Positions 19,022 through 29,846 of a stretch of DNA of 64,000 nucleotides are shown piece by piece (position 1 is the first letter of the stretch; every line of letters begins with the position of its first letter). The stretch is taken from assembly GCA_015057405.1 (NCBI GenBank), contig SVEK01000004.1, positions 1-64,000 on the forward strand, given 5' to 3'. The position numbers and the translations under genes are program-made. Source of the stretch: Lachnospiraceae bacterium (GTDB taxonomy: Bacteria > Bacillota > Clostridia > Lachnospirales > Lachnospiraceae). The notes beneath the pieces were generated by a model that was not told the origin of the DNA, did not search any database, and was given only the letters and a program-made list of their open reading frames with translations.

Positions 19022-20788
19022 TTACATCTTTTCAGGTGCATCAAACCCAAGCAAATCAATACACTGTTCTAACACTCTCTTAACAAGAATGACAAGGGCA
19101 ATCCAAGAATTCTTTCTCTCCTCATTTTCTTCGGATAATATTTTATTTCCGTGATAGAAACTGTTAAATGCATCTGACAATTCGTAAATATACTGGCATA
19201 TCTTATGAGGAGCCTTATCAGTTGCAGCCTGCATAATTACTTCATTGTAACGAAGAAGCTGAAGCATCACGTTAGTTTCTGACTCATTAGCCGGTTCTAT
19301 AATGTTAGTTTTGGCAAGACTGCCTCCTTCATTAACGAATTTGTTAAGTACTGATTTAATTCTTACTATAGAATACAAAACATATGGTCCTGTATTACCT
19401 TCAAATGATACAAAACGATCAACATCAAATACATAATCCTTTGATGCCTGATTGGAAAGATCACCGTATTTAAGAGCAGATAATCCTACAGTTGCAGCAA
19501 TACTGCGAGCTTCTTCCTCTTCCATTTCTCTATTTTCCATTATTCTTGCATATACTGCATCATTTATTTCCTTAATCAGGGTTTCAAGTCTTAAAACTCC
19601 GCCATCTCTTGTTTTAAATGGCTTTCCGTCCTTACCGTTCATTGTACCAAATCCAATGAAAACAAGATCTGTATCATCGTTAACAAGGCCTGTTTTACGG
19701 GCACATCTAAACACCTGGTCAAAGTGAAGTTCCTGACGCTTATCAACAACATATATTATCTCTTCCGCATTAAATAATTTAATACGTTCAATAATTGTTG
19801 CAAGGTCTGTTGTTTCGTAATTAGTTGCACCGTTTGATTTCAGAATAATACACGGCGGAATCTCCTTCTTATCTTCCGGTTGCTTAACATCAACAACTAA
19901 AGCACCGTCACTTTCATAAGCATATCCCTTTTCTTTCATCATTTTAACCATGTCAGGGATATACTCCTGGGCATCACTTTCCTTCTTCCAGAGGTCAAAT
20001 TCTACATTAAGCTTTTCATAATTCTTCTTAATATCAGCAACAGATACATCAATAATATGCTGCCACAAAGCCCTGTAACCCCTTCTGCCGTTCTGCAAAT
20101 CTGCAGTAGCCTGTCCTGCCTTTGCAAGATACTCCGGATTCTGCTTTGAAAAGCCGCTTGCATACGGATATATCTGTTCAAGTTCTTCCATGGTAAATGG
20201 TGCCTCTGTAGGATAATCTCCTTCATATGCTTCATCAAAATAAGGAAGCTCAGGTTTTCTGACTTCTAACTCTGTAATAATAAGTCCTATCTGTAATCCC
20301 CAGTCTCCAAGATGAACATCTCCGATAACACTATTACCTGTATACTTCAATATACGTTTTATACTTTCTCCGATAATGGCAGCACGCAAATGTCCTACAT
20401 GAAGCGGCTTTGCCACATTAGGTCCGCCGTAATCTATAACAATTTTCTTTGGATTACTTGTTTTTTCAAACCCCAGATTATCATCTTCTGCCATTCCTTT
20501 TACATATTCAGAGATATATGCAGGCGCCAGAGTTATATTGATAAATCCCGGTTTAACAGATTCCACTGATTCAAACATTGAATCATCCTTTAATAATGCA
20601 ACAACATCGTCTGCGATCATAAATGGTGCTTTATGATATGCCTTAGCAGCTGACATTGCTCCGTTACACTGATACTGGCACAAATCAGGTCTGTTAGATA
20701 TTTGAACCGTACCATAACTTTCTTCATATCCCGCATTCTTAAATGCAGATTTAACAACCTCTTCAATACTATCAGTTATCTTTTTCAT
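19022..20788 (-). CDS. argS: Arginyl-tRNA synthetase
   Basis: VIDYGGPNVAKPLHVGHLRAAIIGESI, FKTRDGGVLRL, DALR-type anticodon domain. Confidence 0.96.
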   Translation of the reverse strand: MKKITDSIEEVVKSAFKNAGYEESYGTVQISNRPDLCQYQCNGAMSAAKAYHKAPFMIADDVVALLKDDSMFESVESVKPGFINITLAPAYISEYVKGMAEDDNLGFEKTSNPKKIVIDYGGPNVAKPLHVGHLRAAIIGESIKRILKYTGNSVIGDVHLGDWGLQIGLIITELEVRKPELPYFDEAYEGDYPTEAPFTMEELEQIYPYASGFSKQNPEYLAKAGQATADLQNGRRGYRALWQHIIDVSVADIKKNYEKLNVEFDLWKKESDAQEYIPDMVKMMKEKGYAYESDGALVVDVKQPEDKKEIPPCIILKSNGATNYETTDLATIIERIKLFNAEEIIYVVDKRQELHFDQVFRCARKTGLVNDDTDLVFIGFGTMNGKDGKPFKTRDGGVLRLETLIKEINDAVYARIMENREMEEEEARSIAATVGLSALKYGDLSNQASKDYVFDVDRFVSFEGNTGPYVLYSIVRIKSVLNKFVNEGGSLAKTNIIEPANESETNVMLQLLRYNEVIMQAATDKAPHKICQYIYELSDAFNSFYHGNKILSEENEERKNSWIALVILVKRVLEQCIDLLGFDAPEKM

Positions 20789-20822
20789 ATATATCATCCT
20801 TCCTTCTAAATAATCATCTGTT

Positions 20823-22103
20823 TTATGTTGTTATTGAATCAAGAATGTTAAAATACTCCGGGAAAGTCTTTTTACAACATTCCGGATTATCTATAATTAT
20901 TCCATCAGACATAAGACCCGTTAATGCAAATGCCATTGCCATTCTGTGATCTTCAAATGTATTAATATGACAAGGCGACGGTTCCCCCGGAGTTATCCTG
21001 ATTCCGTCATCGTTTTGTTCATGAACAATATTCATTCTGTCAAGTGCATCAGATATCGCTGAGAGTCTGTCTGATTCCTGTCTTCTGATATGTTCAACAC
21101 CTTCTATAATTACATCCTCGGATGCGAAAGGTGCTATAGCTGCCAAGGTCATAGTCTGATCCGAACAATCGCTCATATTAACACTTATTCCCTTAAGTTT
21201 GTCCGGTCCTTCCACAGCAACCCCTTGTGACGTATCATATACTTTACAACCCATTTGTTCCAATATATCAAGAAATCTTATGTCACCCTGCATACTTGTC
21301 CTATATACATTTTCAACAATAGCTGTTTTTCCGGTTATAGCTGCTGCTCCGTAATAATAACATGCTGCTGACACATCGGGTTCGCACATATATTCTTTGG
21401 CAATATAATTCCCACCGTCAACCACATAAACATCCTCACTTAACATTGTAACCAAAACTCCGAAATCTTTCATCATATTGGTTGTTATTCCAACATATGA
21501 CCTGGCTTTCCTTGTTCCGGTAAGGGTTATCGTAAGTTTGCCATCAAGCATTGGTGCCGTCATAAGAAGAGCACTTAAATACTGACTTGATTTATCTATA
21601 TTAAGTGATATCTCATACTCACTTTTGGAAATATATTTTCCACACTTTCTTCCCTTCACAACAAATGGCAAAGAATATGGTTCGTTTAAAAAAGAAAACT
21701 CTGCACCTAACTGTTCAAGGGCAACAAGTAATTCCGCCATTGGACGTTTTTGCATCTGAGGAGAGGCATTAACAACATACTCACCATCAGACATTGCAAG
21801 CATTGCCGTGAGAAATCTTGCAGCAGTACCCGCACTCCCCACATCAATAGTTGCCTTTTTTTTCGGAATCTCTCCACCCATACCAACTATGTTAATTACA
21901 TCACCTGCAACCTCAATATTATATCCAAGCGAAACAAGACTATTAATAAAATGAACGGAATCATCGCTACTAAGAGTTCCTCTTAATACCGACAAACCGT
22001 TCCCCAATGCTGCAATCAAGAGCGCCCGGTTCGTAATACTCTTCGAACCGGGAACCTTAACTTTTATATCACCAATCAAACGTCCTACAACATATTCCGA
22101 CAC
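20823..22103 (-). CDS. aroA: 3-phosphoshikimate 1-carboxyvinyltransferase (EPSP synthase)
   Basis: PGSKSITNRALLIAALG, GSAGTAARFLTAMLA, HRMAMAFALTGL. Confidence 0.96.
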   Translation of the reverse strand: MSEYVVGRLIGDIKVKVPGSKSITNRALLIAALGNGLSVLRGTLSSDDSVHFINSLVSLGYNIEVAGDVINIVGMGGEIPKKKATIDVGSAGTAARFLTAMLAMSDGEYVVNASPQMQKRPMAELLVALEQLGAEFSFLNEPYSLPFVVKGRKCGKYISKSEYEISLNIDKSSQYLSALLMTAPMLDGKLTITLTGTRKARSYVGITTNMMKDFGVLVTMLSEDVYVVDGGNYIAKEYMCEPDVSAACYYYGAAAITGKTAIVENVYRTSMQGDIRFLDILEQMGCKVYDTSQGVAVEGPDKLKGISVNMSDCSDQTMTLAAIAPFASEDVIIEGVEHIRRQESDRLSAISDALDRMNIVHEQNDDGIRITPGEPSPCHINTFEDHRMAMAFALTGLMSDGIIIDNPECCKKTFPEYFNILDSITT

Positions 22104-22174
22104 CTTAACACCATCCTAACTGCTTAATATCTTATTCAACCTATTACTTAAATTAGGATATAATTTTTTGGTTT

Positions 22175-25100
22175 TTATGTCAAGTCTGTTAAATCAAGTG
22201 CATCATCTAAATCTTCACCCACATCAATCACTGTAGGTTTTTTTCTGAACAAGATGTCATACATTATTGGTACAATAAACAACGTCATCAATGTTGAATA
22301 TAACAAACCACCCGAAATAACTATTGCCATTCCCTTTGACATAGCTGCGCTGGCATCCTGTGTAAATATCATATTACTCATTGCAAGTATAGTTGTCAAA
22401 GCTGTCATAAGAATCGGGCGAAGCCTTGACTTACCGGTGGCAATAAGCGCCTTTCTCTTATCAAGTCCCTGAATTCTAAGCTGATTAACATAATCAACAA
22501 ACACGATTCCGTTATTAACAACAGTTCCCATAAGTACCATAAATCCCATAAGAGACATAGCTGATATCTCTTCTCCGGCAATAAATAGTCCCACAAATCC
22601 ACCTGTAAAAGCAAGTGGTATTGTAAACAATACAATAAACGGAGATAACAAACTCTGGAACTGAGCAACCATTACAAGGTAAATAAACAACAAGCCAAGA
22701 ACAATTGCAAGTAACATCTGGGATAACATATTCATAACTTCTTCTGATTCTCCGGCAATTTCAATTGTATATCCCTCAGGAGTCTGATATTTTTCCAACG
22801 CCGGTTCTATATCTCTTGATAATAAGGCTGCATTGGCATCTGCATCAACAGAAGCAGTAACAGATATATAATTTGTCTGATTCTCTCTTGTTATTACTTT
22901 TGCAGTATCTACCAACTGTTCCGTTGCAAATTCGGAGAGTTTATACTTCTTAACCTTACTTGTTCCGTCTGCATTCATCTTAGTTGCTTCAAGTTCCATA
23001 TCAAGAAGATTCTCTCTCTTAATTGAATTGGTTTCATTTATTATGTTGATACTTGCGTTTGTACCATCTAAGCTAAGTTTTGCTGCATCCTTCTCAGTAG
23101 TAAGTTTTTCTGAAATAGCCGCATAGATTTGGGCAACAGTAAGACCTTTTTTAGCTGCTTTATCCTTATCAATACTAAGATGAATTGCTTTATCACTTTC
23201 TTCTATTCCATTAGATATTTCACTTAATCCTTCAAAGCCTTCCAATAAATCCATTACATCATTACTGATATCAATGAGCTTATTTTCATCCTCGCCATAT
23301 ATATTAATCTGAACACCGCTTGAAAGGAACTGGGAAGCAGATTCTTCTGAAGCCACCATAACATTTCCGTCAAAATCCTTGGTTTTCTCTTCTATTTCAT
23401 CAATTATTCTGTTAAAATCACCAACACTTTTTATATCCTTATCAGGAATAACAAATAATGAAAAAGTTGAAAATTCAGATTCTGATTCAGTACCGGCTGC
23501 ACCACCTACAAACATGTTAAGTGAGGAACGCATATCAATTGCTCCCACATCATTTACACCATCAACACTCATTACTGCTTCAATTACCTTATCAGATAAT
23601 TCAACTGCTTCTTCACCCGTTGCACCTTCCGGTGCCTCTACAGTAACAGAAATCGTATCTCCCGTCATAGGAGGTATCATTACAATTCCCATTCTGAACA
23701 CTTCGTATATACTAAATACCAATAACCCTATTGCAATAATAAGAGCAATAAACTTATATTTTAGGCACACCTCAAGTGCTTTCCCATATGCGTTCTGCAA
23801 CTTACTGAATATAGGCTGCTTAACTTCTTTTGTATTTTTTAGGATTGCCGATCCTATAGTCGGAACAACAATAAGTGCCACAATAAGCGATGCTGTCAAT
23901 GCATACGATATAGTAAGCGCAAAAGGAACAACCAAGTCTCTAACAAGACCTTCTGTAAACACCATCGGTAAGAATACGCAAATTGTCGTTATTGTAGAAG
24001 CCGTTATTGGCCCTGCAACCTGTTTTGCCCCCTGAACAGCCGCTCTTGGAGCAGCAATACCCTTTTCACGTAAAGAACATATATTTTCAATAACAACTAT
24101 GGAGTTATCAACAAGCATTCCTATGGCAAGACCAAGTCCCGCAAGAGACATTACATTAATATCAATTCCCGTAAAATACATAATAATGATTGCAAACAAC
24201 ACACTGAACGGAATACTGAATGCAACAACAATTGTTGGCTTTACTCTCTTTAAGAATAAAACCAGTACGAGAATTGCCAGTATAGCACCAATAGCAATAC
24301 TTGACAACACACTTTCAAGAAACATTGCTATGTATTGTGATTGGTCGCTGAATGAAACCATTTTCATGCCCTGATACTTTTTCTCAAGATAATCCATTGC
24401 ATCATAACACTCATCTGATACGTCACTTGTATTCGCCGTACTTGCTTTATATATTGCAAGAAAAATTGCGTCGTTGCCGTTATATTTTGAGTATGCTTCA
24501 GCAGAATTGTCTATTAATGTTACATCAGCAACATCCTTTAACTTAATAACACCCACACCCGGTGTTTTGCACAATACCATATTTTGGATATCTTCATAAG
24601 AATCATACTCTTCGCCAACTTTTATTAGCCACTGATTATCATCCTTGTCATTAATATATCCGGCCGGCATAGAAAAATTCTGAGCTTTAACAATACCTGA
24701 TAAAGCTTCAAGAGACAACAATGCATCAAGATTAGCATTCTCTTTTGCAGTTTTCTTTGATTTATTAAACTGCTTAATCGCTTCATCAAGTTCTTTCTTA
24801 GCTTTTTCTATTTCACTTTTTCCTGATGCAATCTGCGCGCTGGCAGAACCAAATCCTGCAGAAGCTGACAAACCACCTTCATATGCCTCCTGATAACCGG
24901 CATCAAGCTTATCCATTTTCTTATTCATTGCATCAATAACAGCCTTAGCCGCCAGTATTTCTGTATTAAGATTAGCAAGTTCGGTATCAATCTGCGGTAT
25001 TCTTACATTGACAATATCATAAACCTTTGAAACACCGTCATAGGATATAGCCTTTACCTGCTCTTTGTATCCCATAGTTTCCATCCATTTCAGAAAGCTG

Positions 25101-26089
25101 TTAAGCTTCTTTTTATTAGATGCCGCATCTTCAATACCGTTAGGAATCTCTATTCCCGCCATACCGGCAAACTGTCCCATTGATGCATTAAGTGACTTAA
25201 ACATTCCGTCTATCTGATTATAGCTTTCCTGTATTTTATTTTCAGTATATGCCTTTTTCTCAGCTTTAAGAGCCTGCTTGCTGGCCTTAAGACTATTCAA
25301 AGATGCCTCGTAAGCTGCTTTTGAAGCTATAGCTTTGTCTAACTGAAGCATTGCATCAGATACACCCTGGTTAGCATCATTTTGTTTATTTTCAAGAGCC
25401 TTTTGTTGCTTTTCAAGTTCTTTTTCAGCTTTATCAAGCTTCTTTTTACCTTTATCTATTTTCTCCTTTGCATCGGCTAACTTGTCGTTAGTGTACACTA
25501 AAATATCATCATTAAGTTTATCAACACGTTCTTTATTCAATCTCACTTCAACAGTCTGGGTAACCGAACCTATTTGTGTAATACTTGCAACACCGGTCTG
25601 TCTTTCAAGATAAGGAACAACTACTTCATCTGTAAATTCAGTCAGCTCAATAATGTCCTTTCCTTCATAACTTACGGAAGCATACATAGTTGCCATCATA
25701 TCCATACCTATTTCAAGAATATTAGGAGTTCCGCACAATTCAGGAAGAGAAAGTTTATTAATTGCAGCTGATACTCTGACTAAAGCCGAGTCCATATCAG
25801 TTCCCGAACTGAATTCAAGCATAACAAGACTGTAATTCTCCGCAGAATTACTTACAACATTCTCCACACCGCTGATTGTACCAAGAGCATTTTCCATCGG
25901 CTCCGTGACATCTGACTGAACCTTCTGAGGACTGGCTCCCGGTTCTGTAGTAATAACCATCATGTATGGCATACTAATATCCGGTAAAAGATCCGTCTTC
26001 ATTTTTCCCAAAGAAACATATCCTATAATAAGAATAATTACAACTGCGATTACTGTGAAATAAGGTTTCTTAACACTGAACTTTATCAT
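22175..26089 (-). CDS. Efflux RND transporter permease (AcrB/Swr type) with coiled-coil insertion
   Basis: 1304 aa; two 6-TM blocks, GLAIGMLVDNSIVVIENI, QPIFSKLQNAYG; long Lys/Glu/Ala coiled-coil in the first extracytoplasmic loop. Confidence 0.93.
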   Translation of the reverse strand: MIKFSVKKPYFTVIAVVIILIIGYVSLGKMKTDLLPDISMPYMMVITTEPGASPQKVQSDVTEPMENALGTISGVENVVSNSAENYSLVMLEFSSGTDMDSALVRVSAAINKLSLPELCGTPNILEIGMDMMATMYASVSYEGKDIIELTEFTDEVVVPYLERQTGVASITQIGSVTQTVEVRLNKERVDKLNDDILVYTNDKLADAKEKIDKGKKKLDKAEKELEKQQKALENKQNDANQGVSDAMLQLDKAIASKAAYEASLNSLKASKQALKAEKKAYTENKIQESYNQIDGMFKSLNASMGQFAGMAGIEIPNGIEDAASNKKKLNSFLKWMETMGYKEQVKAISYDGVSKVYDIVNVRIPQIDTELANLNTEILAAKAVIDAMNKKMDKLDAGYQEAYEGGLSASAGFGSASAQIASGKSEIEKAKKELDEAIKQFNKSKKTAKENANLDALLSLEALSGIVKAQNFSMPAGYINDKDDNQWLIKVGEEYDSYEDIQNMVLCKTPGVGVIKLKDVADVTLIDNSAEAYSKYNGNDAIFLAIYKASTANTSDVSDECYDAMDYLEKKYQGMKMVSFSDQSQYIAMFLESVLSSIAIGAILAILVLVLFLKRVKPTIVVAFSIPFSVLFAIIIMYFTGIDINVMSLAGLGLAIGMLVDNSIVVIENICSLREKGIAAPRAAVQGAKQVAGPITASTITTICVFLPMVFTEGLVRDLVVPFALTISYALTASLIVALIVVPTIGSAILKNTKEVKQPIFSKLQNAYGKALEVCLKYKFIALIIAIGLLVFSIYEVFRMGIVMIPPMTGDTISVTVEAPEGATGEEAVELSDKVIEAVMSVDGVNDVGAIDMRSSLNMFVGGAAGTESESEFSTFSLFVIPDKDIKSVGDFNRIIDEIEEKTKDFDGNVMVASEESASQFLSSGVQINIYGEDENKLIDISNDVMDLLEGFEGLSEISNGIEESDKAIHLSIDKDKAAKKGLTVAQIYAAISEKLTTEKDAAKLSLDGTNASINIINETNSIKRENLLDMELEATKMNADGTSKVKKYKLSEFATEQLVDTAKVITRENQTNYISVTASVDADANAALLSRDIEPALEKYQTPEGYTIEIAGESEEVMNMLSQMLLAIVLGLLFIYLVMVAQFQSLLSPFIVLFTIPLAFTGGFVGLFIAGEEISAMSLMGFMVLMGTVVNNGIVFVDYVNQLRIQGLDKRKALIATGKSRLRPILMTALTTILAMSNMIFTQDASAAMSKGMAIVISGGLLYSTLMTLFIVPIMYDILFRKKPTVIDVGEDLDDALDLTDLT

Positions 26090-26169
26090 AGTTTACTCCT
26101 TCATTTTATTATTGATAAGCTACCGTTACACAAACAAATTTTCCGTTGATTTTACAACAACAAAACCCA

Positions 26170-28092
26170 TTAGTCAAGTTCTAACATTCCGGTATAAAGT
26201 TTATAATATCTTCCCTTCATATCCAAAAGATCTTTATGGGTTCCTCTTTCAATTATTTCTCCATTTTCCAGAACCATAATTGCATTGGCATTACGTACAG
26301 TTGACAATCTATGTGCAATAACAAACGTAGTTCTGTTCTTCATTAATCTGTCCATACCATGTTCTATATGTTTCTCCGTTCGGGTATCAACAGAAGACGT
26401 AGCTTCGTCAAGAACAAGTATCGGAGCATGTGACACCGCTGCTCTTGCAATATTAAGAAGCTGTCTTTGCCCCTGACTCAAATTAGAACCGTCTCCCTCT
26501 ATTACTGTGTCATATCCGTCTTCAAGTCTCATTATAAATGAATGGGCACTTGCCACCTTGGCTGCTGCTTCTACCTCTTCATCGGTTGCATCCAGGCGTC
26601 CGTACCTGATATTCTCACGTATGGTACCGCTAAACAAATGTGTATCCTGAAGTACCATTGCTATATTCTGTCTTAAACTTTCTCTTGTATAAGACTTAAT
26701 ATCTTTTTCATCAATTGTTATTGAACCTGACTGAATATCGTAAAAACGATTAAGAAGGTTAGTTATAGTTGTTTTTCCGGCTCCGGTTGAACCTACAAAT
26801 GCAATCTTTTGTCCCGGTTTTGCATACAACGAAAGATTATTAAGTACAACCTTATCCGGATTGTATCCAAAAGTCACATTTTCAAACACAACCAAACCTC
26901 TAACTTCCTTTTCATTCATATTCACGGCATCTTCCATATCACCTTCTTCAGGTTCAAGATCCATCACGGCAAAAACTCTTTCAGCACCTGCCAATGCGGA
27001 AAAAATAGTATTTACCTGCATCGATAATTCGTTAATCGGTCTCGAAAACTGTCTTGAGAAATTTACAAATACAGTTACACCACCAATATCGAACTTTTTA
27101 AGTATACAAAGAATTGCCCCTACCGTTCCTACAACTGCATAACTGATCTGGCCTAAGTTACCCATTACAGGTCCCATAATTCCGCCAAAGAACTGAGCCT
27201 TTATCTGTTTTTCTCTTAAAGTATTATTATATTCCCTGAATTCCTCAATTGCTTTTTTCTCATGGCAGAATACTTTTACAACATTTTGTCCTGTAACTAC
27301 TTCTTCTATATATCCGTTAACATCACCAAGAGCTGCCTGCTGGGCAGAAAAATACTTTCTTGACCTTTTTGCTATCATAGAACCGGCTTTAAGCATAAGG
27401 GGAACAAACACTATTGTAATGATAGTAAGAATCCAGTTAGTATATATCATTAATACCAAAGTTCCCACAACAGTAATTATTCCGTTAATAAGCTGAGTTA
27501 TCGTATTATTAAGAAGTTCTCCCACAGTATCAACGTCATTTGTAAACCGACTCATAACTTCTCCGGTACTTCTTTCATCAAAAAATCTTATAGGAAGGGA
27601 TTGAACTTTTGTAAATAGCTCCTGTCTAATCTTATATATAGCTCTCTGGGATACTCCAATCATAATTCGCGACTGTGTATATGTTGTAATAATACCGGCA
27701 GCATACACAATTCCCATTTTAATAAGCCCTGTTATAAGATGCAAAATGCTATCCTTCATTGCCACACCGTAATCTGCGGAATCAGCAGATAAACTCATCA
27801 GCACCTTTAAATCGTCGCCCAATGTATTAACAATCGGTCTTAACATGTAAGCACCTAACAATGCTGTAACCGAACTTGTTATAACACATAAAAATACAAT
27901 AAATAATGCTGCTTTTTCATGGGCAATATATCCAAACAAACGCTTTATAGCCGCTTTGCCTTCTTTTGGTTTCTCAAATTTGCGTCCGTGTCTTCCCGGA
28001 CCCCTTCCCGGTCCCGGACCAATTCCCGGACCTCTTCCCATTCCATTTCCTTCTTTATTCATAGTGCGAGGTGCTGTATCCGCTTTGCTCAT
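26170..28092 (-). CDS. ABC exporter subunit (TMD-NBD), consensus ATPase site
   Basis: Walker A GSTGAGKTT, LSQGQRQL, Walker B PILVLDEATSSVDTRTE; overlaps the upstream ABC gene. Confidence 0.95.
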   Translation of the reverse strand: MSKADTAPRTMNKEGNGMGRGPGIGPGPGRGPGRHGRKFEKPKEGKAAIKRLFGYIAHEKAALFIVFLCVITSSVTALLGAYMLRPIVNTLGDDLKVLMSLSADSADYGVAMKDSILHLITGLIKMGIVYAAGIITTYTQSRIMIGVSQRAIYKIRQELFTKVQSLPIRFFDERSTGEVMSRFTNDVDTVGELLNNTITQLINGIITVVGTLVLMIYTNWILTIITIVFVPLMLKAGSMIAKRSRKYFSAQQAALGDVNGYIEEVVTGQNVVKVFCHEKKAIEEFREYNNTLREKQIKAQFFGGIMGPVMGNLGQISYAVVGTVGAILCILKKFDIGGVTVFVNFSRQFSRPINELSMQVNTIFSALAGAERVFAVMDLEPEEGDMEDAVNMNEKEVRGLVVFENVTFGYNPDKVVLNNLSLYAKPGQKIAFVGSTGAGKTTITNLLNRFYDIQSGSITIDEKDIKSYTRESLRQNIAMVLQDTHLFSGTIRENIRYGRLDATDEEVEAAAKVASAHSFIMRLEDGYDTVIEGDGSNLSQGQRQLLNIARAAVSHAPILVLDEATSSVDTRTEKHIEHGMDRLMKNRTTFVIAHRLSTVRNANAIMVLENGEIIERGTHKDLLDMKGRYYKLYTGMLELD

Positions 28093-29846
28093 ACTGCTTC
28101 CTCCTTTTCTATCTGGGAATAATATATTTCTTTATAAGTATCACACGAAGTCATCAATTCATCATGAGTACCTATTCCAACCACATAGCCATCATCAAGA
28201 ACAACTATCTTATCTGCATCAATTACGGATGATATTCTCTGAGCAATAATAAGCTTCGTTGTATCAGGAATTTCTTTCAGGAAATTCTTTCTTATTATAG
28301 CCTCTGTTGCTGTGTCAACTGCACTCGTACTATCATCTAAAATAAGTATCTTTGGATGTTTAAGCAATGCTCTTGCAATACATAATCTTTGTTTCTGACC
28401 GCCTGAAACATTAACTCCGCCCTGATTAAGATATGTCTGATATCCATCAGAAAATGATTTGACAAAACCATCAGCCTGGGCATAATCTGCCATTCTTTCT
28501 ATTTCACTTATGTCTGCGTTCTCATCACCCCATCTGAGATTATCTTCAATCGTACCGGAGAACAGTATATTTTTTTGAAGAACCATAGCAACACTGTCTC
28601 GCAAATCATTCAAAAGATAATTCCTGACATTAACTCCGTCTACAAGAACTTCTCCTTCATCTGCGTCATATAATCTTGGAATTAATTGTACGAGACTGGT
28701 TTTTCCCGAGCCTGTGGAGCCGATGATCCCGACAGTCTGCCCGGATTCCACCTTAAATGTTATATCATTCAACACATTATTCTTTTTCTTCTTGTAGTAT
28801 TTAAAACATACGTTACGAAATTCTATACTTCCTCCCGTTACTTTAGGCACATCGACGCCTGATTTGACCAATTCCCTTACCTTATCATCATTAAGGTCAA
28901 TCTCGGTTGTTAACACTTCCTTAATTCTGGCTGAAGAAGCAAGTGCTCTCGAACCATTAATCATAATCATTGATACCATCATTAAAGACATAAGAATCTG
29001 AACCACATAAGTTGTAAATGCCGTCAATTCACCGATAGGCATATCACCAACTAAAATCTGATTACCTCCAAACCACACAATTGCAATAGTGGTAATATTC
29101 ATAGCAAGGGTCATTACAGGCATGGTGAGAATAACAAGTTTTATTGCATTTACCGTATTATTCTTGAGATCAGAATTAGCAGTTTTAAATTTCTCAATCT
29201 CATGTTCCTCTCTCACAAAAGATTTTACAACTCGCGCATTTGTTATGTTTTCCTGAACTACGGAGTTAACATTATCAATCTTTTTTTGCATAACGTTGAA
29301 TCTTGGAAATGCATTTTTCATAATCAAAACAATTGCCAGAGTAAGAAGCGGGATTACTACAAGAAGCACCGATGCCAAACTTGGGTTCATCACAAAAGCC
29401 ATAATCAACGCACCAATCAGCATTCCGGGTGCACGTAACATCATTCTTAACGCCATTGCAACTGTATTTTGCAGATTAGTTACATCGTTAGTAAGTCTTG
29501 TTACTAAAGAACCTGTAGAAAACTTATCAATATTGGCAAAAGAAAAACTCTGAACCTTTTCAAATAAATCCTGTCTTAAATCACCTGCAAAATTAACAGA
29601 TGCCCTTATTGCAAAAAATGCGCCGAGCACACCACCAATTAACATCAAGACAGCAGTAATTACCATTGCAATTCCGATACCTATAATATATGGTATGTTA
29701 CCGTCTTCGCTACCAAGTCCGTTGTCTATTATCATTTGTAAAAGTTTAGGCATCATTATTTCACCTATTACTTCCACTATCATAAATATCGGTCCCAAAA
29801 TAAAAGCTGATATATATGGTTTAATATATTTCATATATATTTTCAT
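28089..29846 (-). CDS. ABC exporter subunit (TMD-NBD), Walker B with Asp in place of catalytic Glu
   Basis: Walker A GSTGSGKTS, VSGGQKQR, Walker B ILILDDSTSAVDT. Confidence 0.95.
   Translation of the reverse strand: MKIYMKYIKPYISAFILGPIFMIVEVIGEIMMPKLLQMIIDNGLGSEDGNIPYIIGIGIAMVITAVLMLIGGVLGAFFAIRASVNFAGDLRQDLFEKVQSFSFANIDKFSTGSLVTRLTNDVTNLQNTVAMALRMMLRAPGMLIGALIMAFVMNPSLASVLLVVIPLLTLAIVLIMKNAFPRFNVMQKKIDNVNSVVQENITNARVVKSFVREEHEIEKFKTANSDLKNNTVNAIKLVILTMPVMTLAMNITTIAIVWFGGNQILVGDMPIGELTAFTTYVVQILMSLMMVSMIMINGSRALASSARIKEVLTTEIDLNDDKVRELVKSGVDVPKVTGGSIEFRNVCFKYYKKKKNNVLNDITFKVESGQTVGIIGSTGSGKTSLVQLIPRLYDADEGEVLVDGVNVRNYLLNDLRDSVAMVLQKNILFSGTIEDNLRWGDENADISEIERMADYAQADGFVKSFSDGYQTYLNQGGVNVSGGQKQRLCIARALLKHPKILILDDSTSAVDTATEAIIRKNFLKEIPDTTKLIIAQRISSVIDADKIVVLDDGYVVGIGTHDELMTSCDTYKEIYYSQIEKEEAV

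Noticed and set aside
23379-24035. 218-aa plus-strand ORF
   Set aside because: Antisense shadow within the RND permease gene; Ser/Thr/Ile-rich with no recognisable domain
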